Positions 34,158-43,170 are shown, counted from the stretch's first letter. The stretch: DNA of 46,469 nucleotides from CALCNS01 sp937897315 (GCA_036744005.1 DAINOJ010000017.1:1-46469); one strand, 5' to 3'. The notes: a model not told the origin generated them from the letters alone. Made by a program: numbers and translations.

Positions 34158-34924
34158 TGGGGTCCCATCTCCTGTTTAATCTTCCCGAGCCGTTCTTTCA
34201 CTTGCTCGTCTTCCGGCGATACGGTGGTTTCCAAGTTCACTTCACCCGTTAAAGGCGCTAACCCCATTTTTGCTTTCATTTGAGCCAAGCGATCTTTCGC
34301 AGCTAGGGTGTTGATGTCTGCTTGGAGTTCCTGGAATTCTGTGTTTAAATTGACTTTCCCCATTTCCGTCAACGCTTCTGCCCTGGCTTGTTTCTCTTGA
34401 ATTTTCTCTTTCGCACGCTCCCATGCTTCATCTGTCGTATCGAACGAAATACCACTTAAGGCCTCGTTCAGTTTCTCTGTAATCTGAGCTTGTTTCCATT
34501 GGGTTTGCAATTGCAGCTTCTCACGATACTTTGCTTGCACTTGAGCCTCGAACGCCTTCACCTGACGCTTGACCATTTCCGCTGCTTCTAATGCTTGGTC
34601 ATATTGTAGTTGCAACGACTTTACAGTCCCTTCAACGGTTAACATTTGCTTCATCACTTGCTCGGCCAAATCGTCTCTTCCCATTTGGAGGGCTTGTCGC
34701 ACTTGAGCTTCCAAAGTTTCTAGTTTTTCTTTTTCCGCACGTAACATAATTTCTACTTGGTTCTTCTGCTGAATGACTTGCACTGCTTGCTTTCGTACTT
34801 CTCTTTGCTTCTCACGAAGTTCATTTTGTGCTGCTTCCAAGATGGCATTGGGATCTTCTATAGCACTGACTCCCATACCAAACCAACCTTTAATCGTAGT
34901 CCATAAACGACTGAATAATCCCAT
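34154..34924 (-). CDS. pspA: PspA/IM30 family protein
   Basis: A 256-residue PspA/Vipp1 family protein (ESCRT-III-like membrane stabiliser). The amphipathic N-terminal helix GLFSRLWTTIKGWFG is followed by almost continuous charged helix to residue 200 (long EAQVRQALQMGRDDLAEQVMK-type stretch). The C-terminal 40 residues are acidic and less ordered. The ATG at 34924 is preferred because AAGGAG lies eight bases upstream; a GTG three codons earlier overlaps that site. First gene of a five-gene minus-strand unit, just downstream of the terminator of the ABC operon. The usual PspF or LiaRS regulators are absent here. Confidence 0.9.
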   Translation of the reverse strand: MGLFSRLWTTIKGWFGMGVSAIEDPNAILEAAQNELREKQREVRKQAVQVIQQKNQVEIMLRAEKEKLETLEAQVRQALQMGRDDLAEQVMKQMLTVEGTVKSLQLQYDQALEAAEMVKRQVKAFEAQVQAKYREKLQLQTQWKQAQITEKLNEALSGISFDTTDEAWERAKEKIQEKQARAEALTEMGKVNLNTEFQELQADINTLAAKDRLAQMKAKMGLAPLTGEVNLETTVSPEDEQVKERLGKIKQEMGPQ

Positions 34925-35016
34925 TTTTTTCACTCCTTATCACTTCTGCCTGCTTACTAATTCTATTAGAGGATGAATTTTCCTCCTTTAAAAGTTGCTT
35001 TTCACCAATAAATCTG

Positions 35017-35058
35017 TGAAAAAACAGACGAGAAGCGGTCATGCCTTATCTCGTCTGT
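35017..35058 (-). terminator. Terminator of ABC permease operon
   Basis: A 10-bp stem (ACAGACGAGA with TCTCGTCTGT, 15-nt loop) followed by a T run on the minus strand. It separates the first permease operon from pspA. Confidence 0.88.
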
Positions 35059-35062
35059 CTCA

Positions 35063-36619
35063 TTACTTACTTCCAATACTCATTTCCGAAAGTTCTTTTT
35101 CAGCCCGAGCTTTCGCTCGCCCAGCTTCCATTTGCTTCTGATGGTGTAACTCATCCTGTAGAATATGTTCAGGATATGGATAATGAGGCGTCTGTGGGTC
35201 ATCCGGTAGTATGCCCATATGACCGCTGTTCGGGTTATACTCCGCCACTATACCATCACATGGTGCTTTCCATTCGTGATAGCGCAACCCAAAATACATT
35301 TCTTGAGTAGCAATGACTTCGCCACGCTTCACCTTATCCCCCACGGCTTTTAACAAAACTCCTTCTAACCGTCCGTCTACCATATCAAACTTCAAAAAAT
35401 GTAAGTTTTCTTTCATCTCGCGATACAATATCCAACCGGACGGTTTTGCTAAATGGTCGATTCTGGTGATAATAATAGGTATATTACGTGCAAACAATAA
35501 CTGGTTTACCGTAGCTACTTTTGCTAAAATGGTTGGGAACGAGATGCCTATTATCATTACCAACAAGGTAAAAAGGGCTCCTTGCAACATGTAGAGCGAT
35601 AGATTTGAAGAGCTCACTTGTGAAAACCAGCTAATGCGACGTCCCAGCCTAAAAATTAAAACCGCCCCAGAAAGCACGCCAAATAAGCCTGCGCTTCCTT
35701 GCTCGAGAGATAAGGCATACACGATTTGTGCATTCGATACCCCAATCGATTTCATCACAGCCAACTCTCTTCTGCGTTCCAAGAAAGTTATTAAGGAAAC
35801 TGTTAAAACTCCGATTCCCATAAACATAAAAATCAGTATCAACAACCATTGTCCCGGTTGAAATATTTGTTTCAGTAAATCGTTCCCCATAACCAATGTA
35901 ACCGTTGGATATAAAAAAGTTGCTTTGGGGTAAGCGGATTTCATCCACTCCAACAAATGAATCAACTCGGCTTCGCTACGATCATACTCCACAAAAAAAC
36001 GGTTGCTTTGCGCGTTGAATACCAGCTGATTCGCATCGGATCGCAAGATAAACGCATGTTGCCAATCGAAAGTATTTTCATACAATCCAACTAATACAAA
36101 TGTTGCTCTTAATTGAACGCCATTCTTGTTCAGAGTATAACCTTGTACGAAATCTCCAACTTTTAGGTTATAGGATTTCGCTAAGGATAAAGGCAGAACC
36201 ATCTCTCCGGTCTTTTGGAGCCATTGACCCTCGATGAGATGGACTGTATCGACTTTAAAGAAGTGGCTTTGCTCAGAAATGCCGAAAATTTCTTGCCTTC
36301 CAAAATTCGTGTAAAAAGATAGTGCCAACGCTTCTTCACCAAATTCCAAGATATCTCTACGGAAGCGAGGAGTTGGCAGTTCCTTTTCTGGGATAATTCT
36401 ATCCCCCTCTTCTACCATGACCATGAGGTCATAAGGTAAACTCAATTCTTCCGTCTGAGCTACACCAATTTGAGCAGAGACCGATAGCATACTACTGTAT
36501 AACACAAATAAGGAAAACGAACCAGCAACTAAGAGAAAAATGGTTGCCAAACGCCAGCGCCAGCGCACCATATTCTTACATGCGAGACGCGTTACTGCAA
36601 AAAGCTGCTGAGAACTCAT
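35063..36619 (-). CDS. FtsX/MacB-type permease B1 with C-terminal barrel-sandwich domain
   Basis: A 518-residue permease. Layout: cytoplasmic lead WRWRLAT, membrane helix 1 (about 23-43), an ectodomain (about 45-260), then three membrane helices (about 265-288, 310-330, 350-372) with the FtsX motif FLERRRELAVMKSIGVSN. After helix 4 comes an unusual C-terminal domain at 408-475: VDGRLEGVLLKAVGDKVKRGEVIA, then EWKAPCDGIV (PCDG 453-456), with the two-half pattern of biotinyl/lipoyl-like barrel-sandwich domains, but no modifiable lysine motif. By FtsX topology it is cytoplasmic. A charged tail follows. Its ATGA start overlaps the ATPase stop. Confidence 0.78.
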   Translation of the reverse strand: MSSQQLFAVTRLACKNMVRWRWRLATIFLLVAGSFSLFVLYSSMLSVSAQIGVAQTEELSLPYDLMVMVEEGDRIIPEKELPTPRFRRDILEFGEEALALSFYTNFGRQEIFGISEQSHFFKVDTVHLIEGQWLQKTGEMVLPLSLAKSYNLKVGDFVQGYTLNKNGVQLRATFVLVGLYENTFDWQHAFILRSDANQLVFNAQSNRFFVEYDRSEAELIHLLEWMKSAYPKATFLYPTVTLVMGNDLLKQIFQPGQWLLILIFMFMGIGVLTVSLITFLERRRELAVMKSIGVSNAQIVYALSLEQGSAGLFGVLSGAVLIFRLGRRISWFSQVSSSNLSLYMLQGALFTLLVMIIGISFPTILAKVATVNQLLFARNIPIIITRIDHLAKPSGWILYREMKENLHFLKFDMVDGRLEGVLLKAVGDKVKRGEVIATQEMYFGLRYHEWKAPCDGIVAEYNPNSGHMGILPDDPQTPHYPYPEHILQDELHHQKQMEAGRAKARAEKELSEMSIGSK

Positions 36620-37317
36620 GGATTCTGTACCTCGATGGTATTAATTCTGCCGTCTTTCATAGTGATCACGCGATGAGCATATTGGGTCAAACTAGTATCA
36701 TGCGTAATTAATACAAAAGTTTGTCTCTCTGTTTTGTTGAACCTACAAAACAAATCAATGACCATGTCCCTCGTTTTGCTGTCCAGATTTCCTGTTGGTT
36801 CGTCTGCCAGAACAACTGCCGGACGATTCGCTAATGACCTTGCGATGGCAACTCGTTGTTGTTCTCCACCCGACAACTGGTCCGGACGATGATGAGCTCG
36901 TGGGGTCAAGCCGACTTCATCGAGTAAATATCTAGCTCGTTCTCGAGCTTCTTTTCTGCTCATGCTCGCAATCGACATGGGTAACTCCACATTCTCCAAT
37001 GCGCTTAAATGAGGAATAAGATTAAAGAATTGAAAGACATAACCGATATTTTTTCGTCTCATTAAAGCCAGCTGATCTTCGTTCAACTTGACAATGGATT
37101 GATCATTAATCAAAATATCGCCGCTGATGGGTCGATCTAGCCCTCCCAGTAAACTCAACAAGGTACTTTTGCCGCTCCCTGAAGGTCCAACGATAATGGC
37201 AATTTCTCCCGGCATGACTTGAATATTCACATTATTGACTGCGTATACCGCTTCCCCAAGATAGAAAGCCTTATTGAGATTTATCGTTTCCAAAATGGGG
37301 CGATCGCTTAAACTCAT
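36616..37317 (-). CDS. ABC transporter ATP-binding protein (LolD/MacB type)
   Basis: A 233-residue ATPase of the MacB/LolD/FtsE class. Walker A is GPSGSGKST near 43, the signature LSGGEQQRVAIARSLA near 143, Walker B VVLADEPTGNLDSKT near 163 and the switch His in LITHD near 200. It pairs with the FtsX-type permease A1 upstream (18-base gap) and B1 downstream (4-base overlap) as a three-gene module. It is the only ATPase for two permease pairs in this window. Confidence 0.95.
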   Translation of the reverse strand: MSLSDRPILETINLNKAFYLGEAVYAVNNVNIQVMPGEIAIIVGPSGSGKSTLLSLLGGLDRPISGDILINDQSIVKLNEDQLALMRRKNIGYVFQFFNLIPHLSALENVELPMSIASMSRKEARERARYLLDEVGLTPRAHHRPDQLSGGEQQRVAIARSLANRPAVVLADEPTGNLDSKTRDMVIDLFCRFNKTERQTFVLITHDTSLTQYAHRVITMKDGRINTIEVQNP

Positions 37318-37335
37318 AGAAATCCCTCACTTCCT

Positions 37336-38793
37336 TTATTCACTGCGCAACACGTTCATCACAGACATCCCCGCTAACTTGACCGCAGGTATGAGACCGA
37401 ATAAGAGAGAAACAGCAGCCGTTGCCGATAAAACTTGTATTAAGTCCTCAAAGACAGATTTCAATATTGTCCATACCCCTTGGTGATTTGTCATTTGATT
37501 TAACGCACCAGGTATTCGAAATACAATGAAACCTATACCGGCACCTACTACTGCTAAAATAAGAGCTTCTGTCAAAGCCATAATGGTGATGTCAACACGC
37601 TTGGCTCCAACTGATTTCAGAATTGCCATCTCTCTTTTTCGTTCATTAATCATGATTAGCATGTTTGCTGCTACCAATAAAGCAGCATTTAACAACACCA
37701 AACCCATCATGGGTACACGCAAGTCCATTGCCATCCCCTGTTGTGTTGCTTTCTGCTCACTGGCTTGTACCATGGCTTGAGGGACTGCTAAAAATTTCTC
37801 GATTAATTGTCGTTCCATTGCCATGTTCGCTTGATTGGGAACACTTACAAAACTGCTTTCAGGATATCGATTCACAAGATTCAGCACGATATCCTCTAAA
37901 TAAGTTAAATCACTTACTTGAAGAATGAGTTGTGAAATGGGATAATCAACAAGCCCTTCTGAAACTTCCTGCCAAATGGCTTGCCAAGTGCCTAAAGGAA
38001 GTTGTATTTCGTTGGTCCACCAATACAGAATCTCTGTTTGTGTATCGATATCCCCCTGCCATGCAAATTCACGGGTAGGCGCAACGAGATTTCCAATAAT
38101 GGTGATTTCCTTTGAAATCGTGTCATGGTAATCTACATAGATTTGACCATATTGATCTTTCTTTATCTTTGGAATCTCCAAAAGAATCTTGCTTCCCGGT
38201 TCAGGTGCTTTTACCCCGGGTGGTAACTCTTGTAATCGGGAAACAACCGCTACTGCTTTTCCGTCATCTGTCTCTTCAAACCAGCGTCCACTATAGATTA
38301 AGGACTTAGGGCTGTTGACATCACTTTCTCGGCTAAGATCACGGGCTCTAATGTCGGATGAATAACGATATTGTTCGGTAAGTATTGTAAAAGCCGGCAG
38401 TCGATAGACTGGGCTGACTCCATCTACACCATTTTCAGCCAAAATGCTATTTTGCGTATCTTCGTCTATGATTGTAGTATTACTACTTTCCAAATATCCC
38501 TGACGATAAATCTCCGGATGAAAGACCTGTAAATCGGTAAAAGGGTTTTCGTTAGGTCTCTCAAAAGACCAAACACTACTTTCTTTCGGTAATTCTCCTT
38601 GAACCTTTTGAGCATAGACAATAATCTCACCACCAAGCATTTGGCGAAAACTTGCATATGCTTCGCGAGTATATCCTCGGCTCAAACTAATCGTATATGT
38701 AAGAAATGCTGCAGCAACCGCCATGGATACCACAGCCAAAATGCTCCTGGCTAAGTTCCTCCAAGCGTTCACTGCTCCTAAACGAAAAAACAT
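37336..38793 (-). CDS. FtsX-type ABC permease A1
   Basis: A 485-residue permease. It starts MFFRLGAVNAWRNLARSILA: a short cytoplasmic helix, then membrane helix 1 (about 15-37), an ectodomain of roughly 280 residues, and three C-terminal membrane helices with MINERKREMAILKSVGA, the FtsX cytoplasmic loop. It ends in VMNVLRSE and has no barrel-sandwich domain. It pairs with B1 to make a heterodimeric mechanotransmission-type transporter. Paralogue of A2 at 41414-42943, including MLGGEIIVY near 53 in the ectodomain. GGAGG site lies inside the end of the threonine dehydratase gene. Confidence 0.85.
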   Translation of the reverse strand: MFFRLGAVNAWRNLARSILAVVSMAVAAAFLTYTISLSRGYTREAYASFRQMLGGEIIVYAQKVQGELPKESSVWSFERPNENPFTDLQVFHPEIYRQGYLESSNTTIIDEDTQNSILAENGVDGVSPVYRLPAFTILTEQYRYSSDIRARDLSRESDVNSPKSLIYSGRWFEETDDGKAVAVVSRLQELPPGVKAPEPGSKILLEIPKIKKDQYGQIYVDYHDTISKEITIIGNLVAPTREFAWQGDIDTQTEILYWWTNEIQLPLGTWQAIWQEVSEGLVDYPISQLILQVSDLTYLEDIVLNLVNRYPESSFVSVPNQANMAMERQLIEKFLAVPQAMVQASEQKATQQGMAMDLRVPMMGLVLLNAALLVAANMLIMINERKREMAILKSVGAKRVDITIMALTEALILAVVGAGIGFIVFRIPGALNQMTNHQGVWTILKSVFEDLIQVLSATAAVSLLFGLIPAVKLAGMSVMNVLRSE

Positions 38794-38796
38794 GTT

Positions 38797-39750
38797 TTAA
38801 CCTCCGAGAATTGCAGCCATGGTAGATATTTCGATGTTACCGCCAGATAGGAGGCTGACGACTTTCTTCCCTGCAACCATTTCTTGATTTGCTAAATAGG
38901 CAGCGACAGTGACTGCAGCCGATGGTTCACACCAAATCTTTGCCCTTTCCACAACCAACATTGTGGCTCGGCGAATCTGTTCTTCCGACACAGTCACCAG
39001 ATCATCTACATATTTTTTGGATTGATCATAACCAATTCTACCCGATTTCTTGGAACGAATCCCGTCGGCGATACTAGGTGTCCATTGCTCAAGTTCTGTC
39101 GGCTCTCCACGATTCCAAGCTAACCGTAGACGAGGACTCAGTTCTGGTTCTACTCCAATGATCTTGGCTTTGGAGCCAGATTCCTTCATCGCTGTTGCCA
39201 CACCGCCTAACAATCCTCCACCACCAACAGGGACAAACACCACTTCTACATCGGGTAATTGTCGAAGAATTTCCAGCCCTATGGTACCTTGGCCTGCCAC
39301 CACATGTGGATCATCATATGGATGTACCAAAGTCATACCCTCTGCGACCAACTCATTCGCTTTATTAAGGCGATCGGTGGTGGTAAATCCGTAATGAATC
39401 ACGGTCCCCCCATAGGCTTGACAAGCTCGAATTTTGGCTGGTGAAGCGTCTTCGGGCATGACAATCACCGCCTTGCAACCTAAGGCTTTCGCTGCATAAG
39501 CTACTGCTGTACCATGATTCCCAGAAGATCCAGTGACAAGGCCGGCTTTTTTTTGTATTTCACTCAGCTGTGCTGCACAATTATAGGCTCCCCTTACTTT
39601 GAACGAACCCGTTTTTTGAAAATTCTCACACTTCATATAGAGCTCACCTGTACCTAATGTCGATATGGACGAGCACCGCATCATTGGAGTTTGGTGAACC
39701 ACTTGAGAAATCCGCTCTTCTGCTTCCAAAATCTGCTTCAGTTGTACCAT
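38797..39750 (-). CDS. Threonine/serine dehydratase (catabolic, no ACT domain)
   Basis: A 317-residue PLP enzyme that deaminates threonine (to 2-oxobutyrate) or serine (to pyruvate). The PLP lysine is K51 in TGSFKVRGAYN, with SSGNHGTAVAYAAK near 78, the phosphate-binding GGGGLLGG near 178 and LLSGGNIE near 300. At this length it lacks the regulatory ACT domain of biosynthetic IlvA, like catabolic TdcB or serine racemase-type enzymes. Placement is odd: it sits between the two ABC permease modules, three bases ahead of A1, and is probably co-transcribed with it. Strong AAGGAGG site. Confidence 0.9.
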   Translation of the reverse strand: MVQLKQILEAEERISQVVHQTPMMRCSSISTLGTGELYMKCENFQKTGSFKVRGAYNCAAQLSEIQKKAGLVTGSSGNHGTAVAYAAKALGCKAVIVMPEDASPAKIRACQAYGGTVIHYGFTTTDRLNKANELVAEGMTLVHPYDDPHVVAGQGTIGLEILRQLPDVEVVFVPVGGGGLLGGVATAMKESGSKAKIIGVEPELSPRLRLAWNRGEPTELEQWTPSIADGIRSKKSGRIGYDQSKKYVDDLVTVSEEQIRRATMLVVERAKIWCEPSAAVTVAAYLANQEMVAGKKVVSLLSGGNIEISTMAAILGG

Positions 39751-39882
39751 GGCGTGATCCTCCTTGTCTTTTGTTTTCGATTCTCCTACAATTTAAACAG
39801 TTAATATTTCGCGTTTGGATCATTTCTTCCTTCTAAAAGATATGTAACCCATCTGTATCTACGCAATGAAACGAAAAGAATG

Positions 39883-41421
39883 CTAAAACTGCTTTTTTTG
39901 ACCTTGTATGATGCTACTATAGGAAGGTATTGGTTCGTCAGGGGAATCTGGTTCGATGATTAATTTACCATTGGTTTCTTGAAAAGACACTATGGTTCCA
40001 TCACAAGGTGAAAACCACTCTTGATAATAAAACCCAGCGAGTGAATACATAAAAGCAACAACCTCTCCTTTTTTAAGAGGTTCCCCCACATTCTTTAACA
40101 AAGCAGACAATAATTTTCCATCGACCACTGTAAGCTTCAACATAAGGACATGTTCGTTGTTCATTTCCTGCAACCAATCGGTTGGTGGGCTAGGTACTCG
40201 ATCATATCGGGCAACCCATAGGGGAATATCTCTTGCATAAAGCAATTGATTGACACTAGCGATTTTGGCCAAGAGCAAAGGATACAACACCGCAAAGCAA
40301 AAAAATACAAAAGTCAATGCACCATGCTGTGTAAAGAGAAGGAAGAATATACTTCCTTGATCAAGCGTTTGGTTCCACACTACTTGACTGATAACAATGA
40401 CGAGTACAACACCAAGAGCATACCCCAGTATACCGAACAATAGCAACTCAAAAAAAAGTGTCACACTTAACTGTTCGTTAGACATACCCAAGGTTTTCAG
40501 AATTGCAAGCTCCTGCTTTCTCTCTAGGAAAGTCATAAGACTAATTGTGAGAACAGCTACAGCAAGAAACATGAATACCAATAAAAGTACCCACTTACCT
40601 GGACTTTGAATTGCTCCCATTAAATCTTGCCATTGTACTTGAGGTAATTGTTCAAATATAATCGTGCTGCCAGGATACGCTTGTTCCATACGCAAGAAAA
40701 ACAAATTCCAATCCGTCAATTTATCAAATGTTAAAGAATTCAAAAATTGACGATTGGGGGTTTTATGACCGCTCATTCTTTGTGCTGTCTGCAGGGTTAC
40801 CTGAGGTCTCTCTAAATCAGAACCACTTGACCCAAATCCACAAATGAATAATGTTTCCCGAGTTCGCACACCATAACGATCCTGATAGGAAACACTAATG
40901 GAATCCCCGAGGTTTAAATCATACTTCTCTCGATAAGCAATAGGGAACCATATATCTTTATGATCTTTTGGCCATGAGCCTTCTATGTTCCAGATATCAC
41001 TACGAAAAATCCCCTTTGATGACTCGATTCCCCACACTTCTATGATACCCATAGGGGACTGAATTTCTACCGCTAAAGCATTTTCAAAATGCTGTACTGT
41101 AATCGGAACCGACACCGTTCTTCCGCGTAAAGCCCCAGAGGTCTCCTCATAACGATATGTACCCAATACAAAATCAAAGCTCGTTCTGGGCACTTGTCCT
41201 TCATCCAATATCACCATCACATCAAATGGTAAATGCAATGGTTTCACCTGATTCAGGCTTAATTCTGAAGCTTGATGCATCATACTGCCGTATAAAACAC
41301 TAATCGTAATCGACCCTGCTACGAGGAAAGCAACCAATCCTAATCGCCATTTCCAACGAATCATATTACGCAAAAGCAATTTCCCTACGGAGTGAAAGAA
41401 TTTGTTCCATGATCTATTCAT
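39883..41421 (-). CDS. FtsX/MacB-type permease B2 with C-terminal barrel-sandwich domain
   Basis: A 512-residue paralogue of B1. Layout: RWKWRLGLVAFLV helix 1 (about 22-43), ectodomain, then three membrane helices with FLERKQELAILKTLGMSN as the FtsX loop. The C-terminal domain at 427-500 repeats the B1 pattern: VVDGKLLSALLKNVGEPLKKGEVVA, EWFSPCDGTIV (PCDG 472-475) and a PDSPDEPIP tail. The two copies share the spacing and the PCDG but differ elsewhere, so the domain is under selection. The gene overlaps A2 by 8 bases. No ATPase gene accompanies this pair. Confidence 0.78.
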   Translation of the reverse strand: MNRSWNKFFHSVGKLLLRNMIRWKWRLGLVAFLVAGSITISVLYGSMMHQASELSLNQVKPLHLPFDVMVILDEGQVPRTSFDFVLGTYRYEETSGALRGRTVSVPITVQHFENALAVEIQSPMGIIEVWGIESSKGIFRSDIWNIEGSWPKDHKDIWFPIAYREKYDLNLGDSISVSYQDRYGVRTRETLFICGFGSSGSDLERPQVTLQTAQRMSGHKTPNRQFLNSLTFDKLTDWNLFFLRMEQAYPGSTIIFEQLPQVQWQDLMGAIQSPGKWVLLLVFMFLAVAVLTISLMTFLERKQELAILKTLGMSNEQLSVTLFFELLLFGILGYALGVVLVIVISQVVWNQTLDQGSIFFLLFTQHGALTFVFFCFAVLYPLLLAKIASVNQLLYARDIPLWVARYDRVPSPPTDWLQEMNNEHVLMLKLTVVDGKLLSALLKNVGEPLKKGEVVAFMYSLAGFYYQEWFSPCDGTIVSFQETNGKLIIEPDSPDEPIPSYSSIIQGQKKQF

Positions 41422-42943
41422 TCCGCAGCACCTCCATTACCGATAAAGAGGCGTATTTTTTTGCTGGAATCCATCCAAAAAGAATGGCAGCAAATAAAGT
41501 CATCCCTAAAATAATGACTAGATCAAGGAATAGCATCCAAATTAAGGACAATAAGCCTACCGCGTTGGTCCATTGATTTAAAAAAGCTTGCACCCTGATA
41601 AGAGAAAAACCTAACAGAGCTCCCACTCCCGAAACCAACATCGCTTCTGCTAGAACCATTTTGATAATTTCACTTTCTCTAGCACCAATCGCTTTTAGGA
41701 CCGCAATTTCCTTTTTTCGTTCTGCAACCAATATTAAGATGTTGGCAGCCACTAACAAAGCAGCATTCACTAAAACCAAAAGTGCGATGGGTAATCGAAG
41801 ATCCGAAGCAATGACTCCTTGATTGAGTTGTTCCATGAGATCCAGCAAAGCAGATCTTGCTCCCATGGGTATGACCGGTTCCAAACTTAAATTGGCATGC
41901 ACTCGTTCCAATTGATGGGGAACATCGATAACACTGAACTGAGGAAATTGCCTTTGTAAATCAAAAACGATGTCTTGTAAGAAAGTCAAGTCGTCCACAT
42001 GAAGCAATACCTCAGAGGGAACATAAGCGTGCCCCCCAGCTACCATACTCCATATTTGATTCCAAGCCCCTTGAGGTATATATATTTCATTAAAATAAGC
42101 ATAGACCGGTTCTGTTACCCATCCATCAATACCGGCAATGTAATCGACGGTTCGGCTTTGAATTGTTACATTCCCGATAATCTCAATTTCAAAACGATGT
42201 ATCGCTGAATAATCTGCTTGCCACTCCCCTTGAATCCACCTGAAACTAGGGATTTCCAGAGTCACCTTTTCTCCTGGTAACGGTACATGGACCCACTGAG
42301 GAAGTTGTTGTAAGGAAGAAACAACGCCAACAAAGTTCTCCTCATCTTTTTCTTCGAACCAGCGACCTTTTGTGATGAAATGCTCTAAAGAGTATTCCTG
42401 ATTGGTACGCCAATCCCGTCCCTGCAAACCAGATGAATATGAAACTTCTGGTCCCAATACAGACCCGTCTTCCTGAATTCTTAATAAATGTTCTGGTATA
42501 GGTGGAGTACTTTGTTCCGGATCCACAATTTGTATGGTTTCCGCTGGTAAGCGATACAGAGGACGTATTCCATTGATTTTCTCGAATGATGACAACTGCT
42601 TCAACTCATCTTCCGTAAATCCCGCTTGATGATCTTCCCTGAGATACCCAGTGCTTTTCATGTTCGGAAACAAGTACTCCATATCGGTGAATGGATCCAA
42701 ATCTCCTTGATGATAGCTCCATGAAGAGGATTTTGTTGGGGTTTCGGCTGTCATTTTTTCAGAGTATACAACAATCTCTCCACCTAACATACTACGCAAA
42801 GGCTGTCCTGCTTGATTCGCGTACCCTTTGCCCAAGCTAATCACATAAGTTAAAAATGCCGCTGCAAAAGCCATGGATACAATGGCCAATATGCTACGGC
42901 TTAAGTTTCTCCATGCATTCTGGAAACCCAAACGAATAAACAT
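41414..42943 (-). CDS. FtsX-type ABC permease A2
   Basis: A 509-residue paralogue of A1: MFIRLGFQNAWRNLSRSILA at the N-terminus, MLGGEIVVY near 53, a large ectodomain of about 310 residues, then three membrane helices with LVAERKKEIAVLKAIGA and the end VMEVLRNE. The ATG at 42943 is chosen because GGAGG lies seven bases upstream and it matches the start of A1; a 25-codon upstream extension is unlikely. First gene of the second permease pair; a TATAAT box with extended TG lies just upstream. Confidence 0.84.
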   Translation of the reverse strand: MFIRLGFQNAWRNLSRSILAIVSMAFAAAFLTYVISLGKGYANQAGQPLRSMLGGEIVVYSEKMTAETPTKSSSWSYHQGDLDPFTDMEYLFPNMKSTGYLREDHQAGFTEDELKQLSSFEKINGIRPLYRLPAETIQIVDPEQSTPPIPEHLLRIQEDGSVLGPEVSYSSGLQGRDWRTNQEYSLEHFITKGRWFEEKDEENFVGVVSSLQQLPQWVHVPLPGEKVTLEIPSFRWIQGEWQADYSAIHRFEIEIIGNVTIQSRTVDYIAGIDGWVTEPVYAYFNEIYIPQGAWNQIWSMVAGGHAYVPSEVLLHVDDLTFLQDIVFDLQRQFPQFSVIDVPHQLERVHANLSLEPVIPMGARSALLDLMEQLNQGVIASDLRLPIALLVLVNAALLVAANILILVAERKKEIAVLKAIGARESEIIKMVLAEAMLVSGVGALLGFSLIRVQAFLNQWTNAVGLLSLIWMLFLDLVIILGMTLFAAILFGWIPAKKYASLSVMEVLRNE

Positions 42944-42970
42944 GCCACAACCTCCGAAACCAATCACTAT

Positions 42971-42980
42971 ATTATAACAC
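42971..42980 (-). promoter_or_regulatory. Extended -10 promoter for A2-B2 permease operon
   Basis: On the minus strand a perfect TATAAT (42976-42971) is preceded by TGT, an extended -10, 28 nt from the ATG. No convincing -35 box lies 17 bp upstream. The rest of the gap to the lysine riboswitch (42981-43141) shows no gene. Confidence 0.5.
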
Positions 42981-43141
42981 ACGAAATAAGTTCTATACTT
43001 CCTTGAAAACTCCTGCAATTTCCATCGAATTTATTGCTTTTCAAACGGGCTTTCTCCTTTGTTACAAGGAGCAAATGTATGCAAAAATTAGGAAACGACA
43101 TTTTATAACACTTTATGTCTGCTACTTCCTTCGATAAAGCA

Positions 43142-43170
43142 TAGACAGCAAAGTCTTTACGTGGTATACT
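43142..43170 (+). promoter_or_regulatory. Promoter of lysine riboswitch-controlled operon
   Basis: TAGACA (43142-43147) and TATACT (43165-43170) are separated by exactly 17 bp, each one mismatch from consensus. Transcription would begin a few bases before the aptamer. Confidence 0.7.

Noticed and set aside
35063..35398. Biotin or lipoyl attachment domain in the permease
   Set aside because: The lysine-containing (M)KM or DKA attachment motif is absent; the shared residues are PCDG, so covalent cofactor attachment is not supported.
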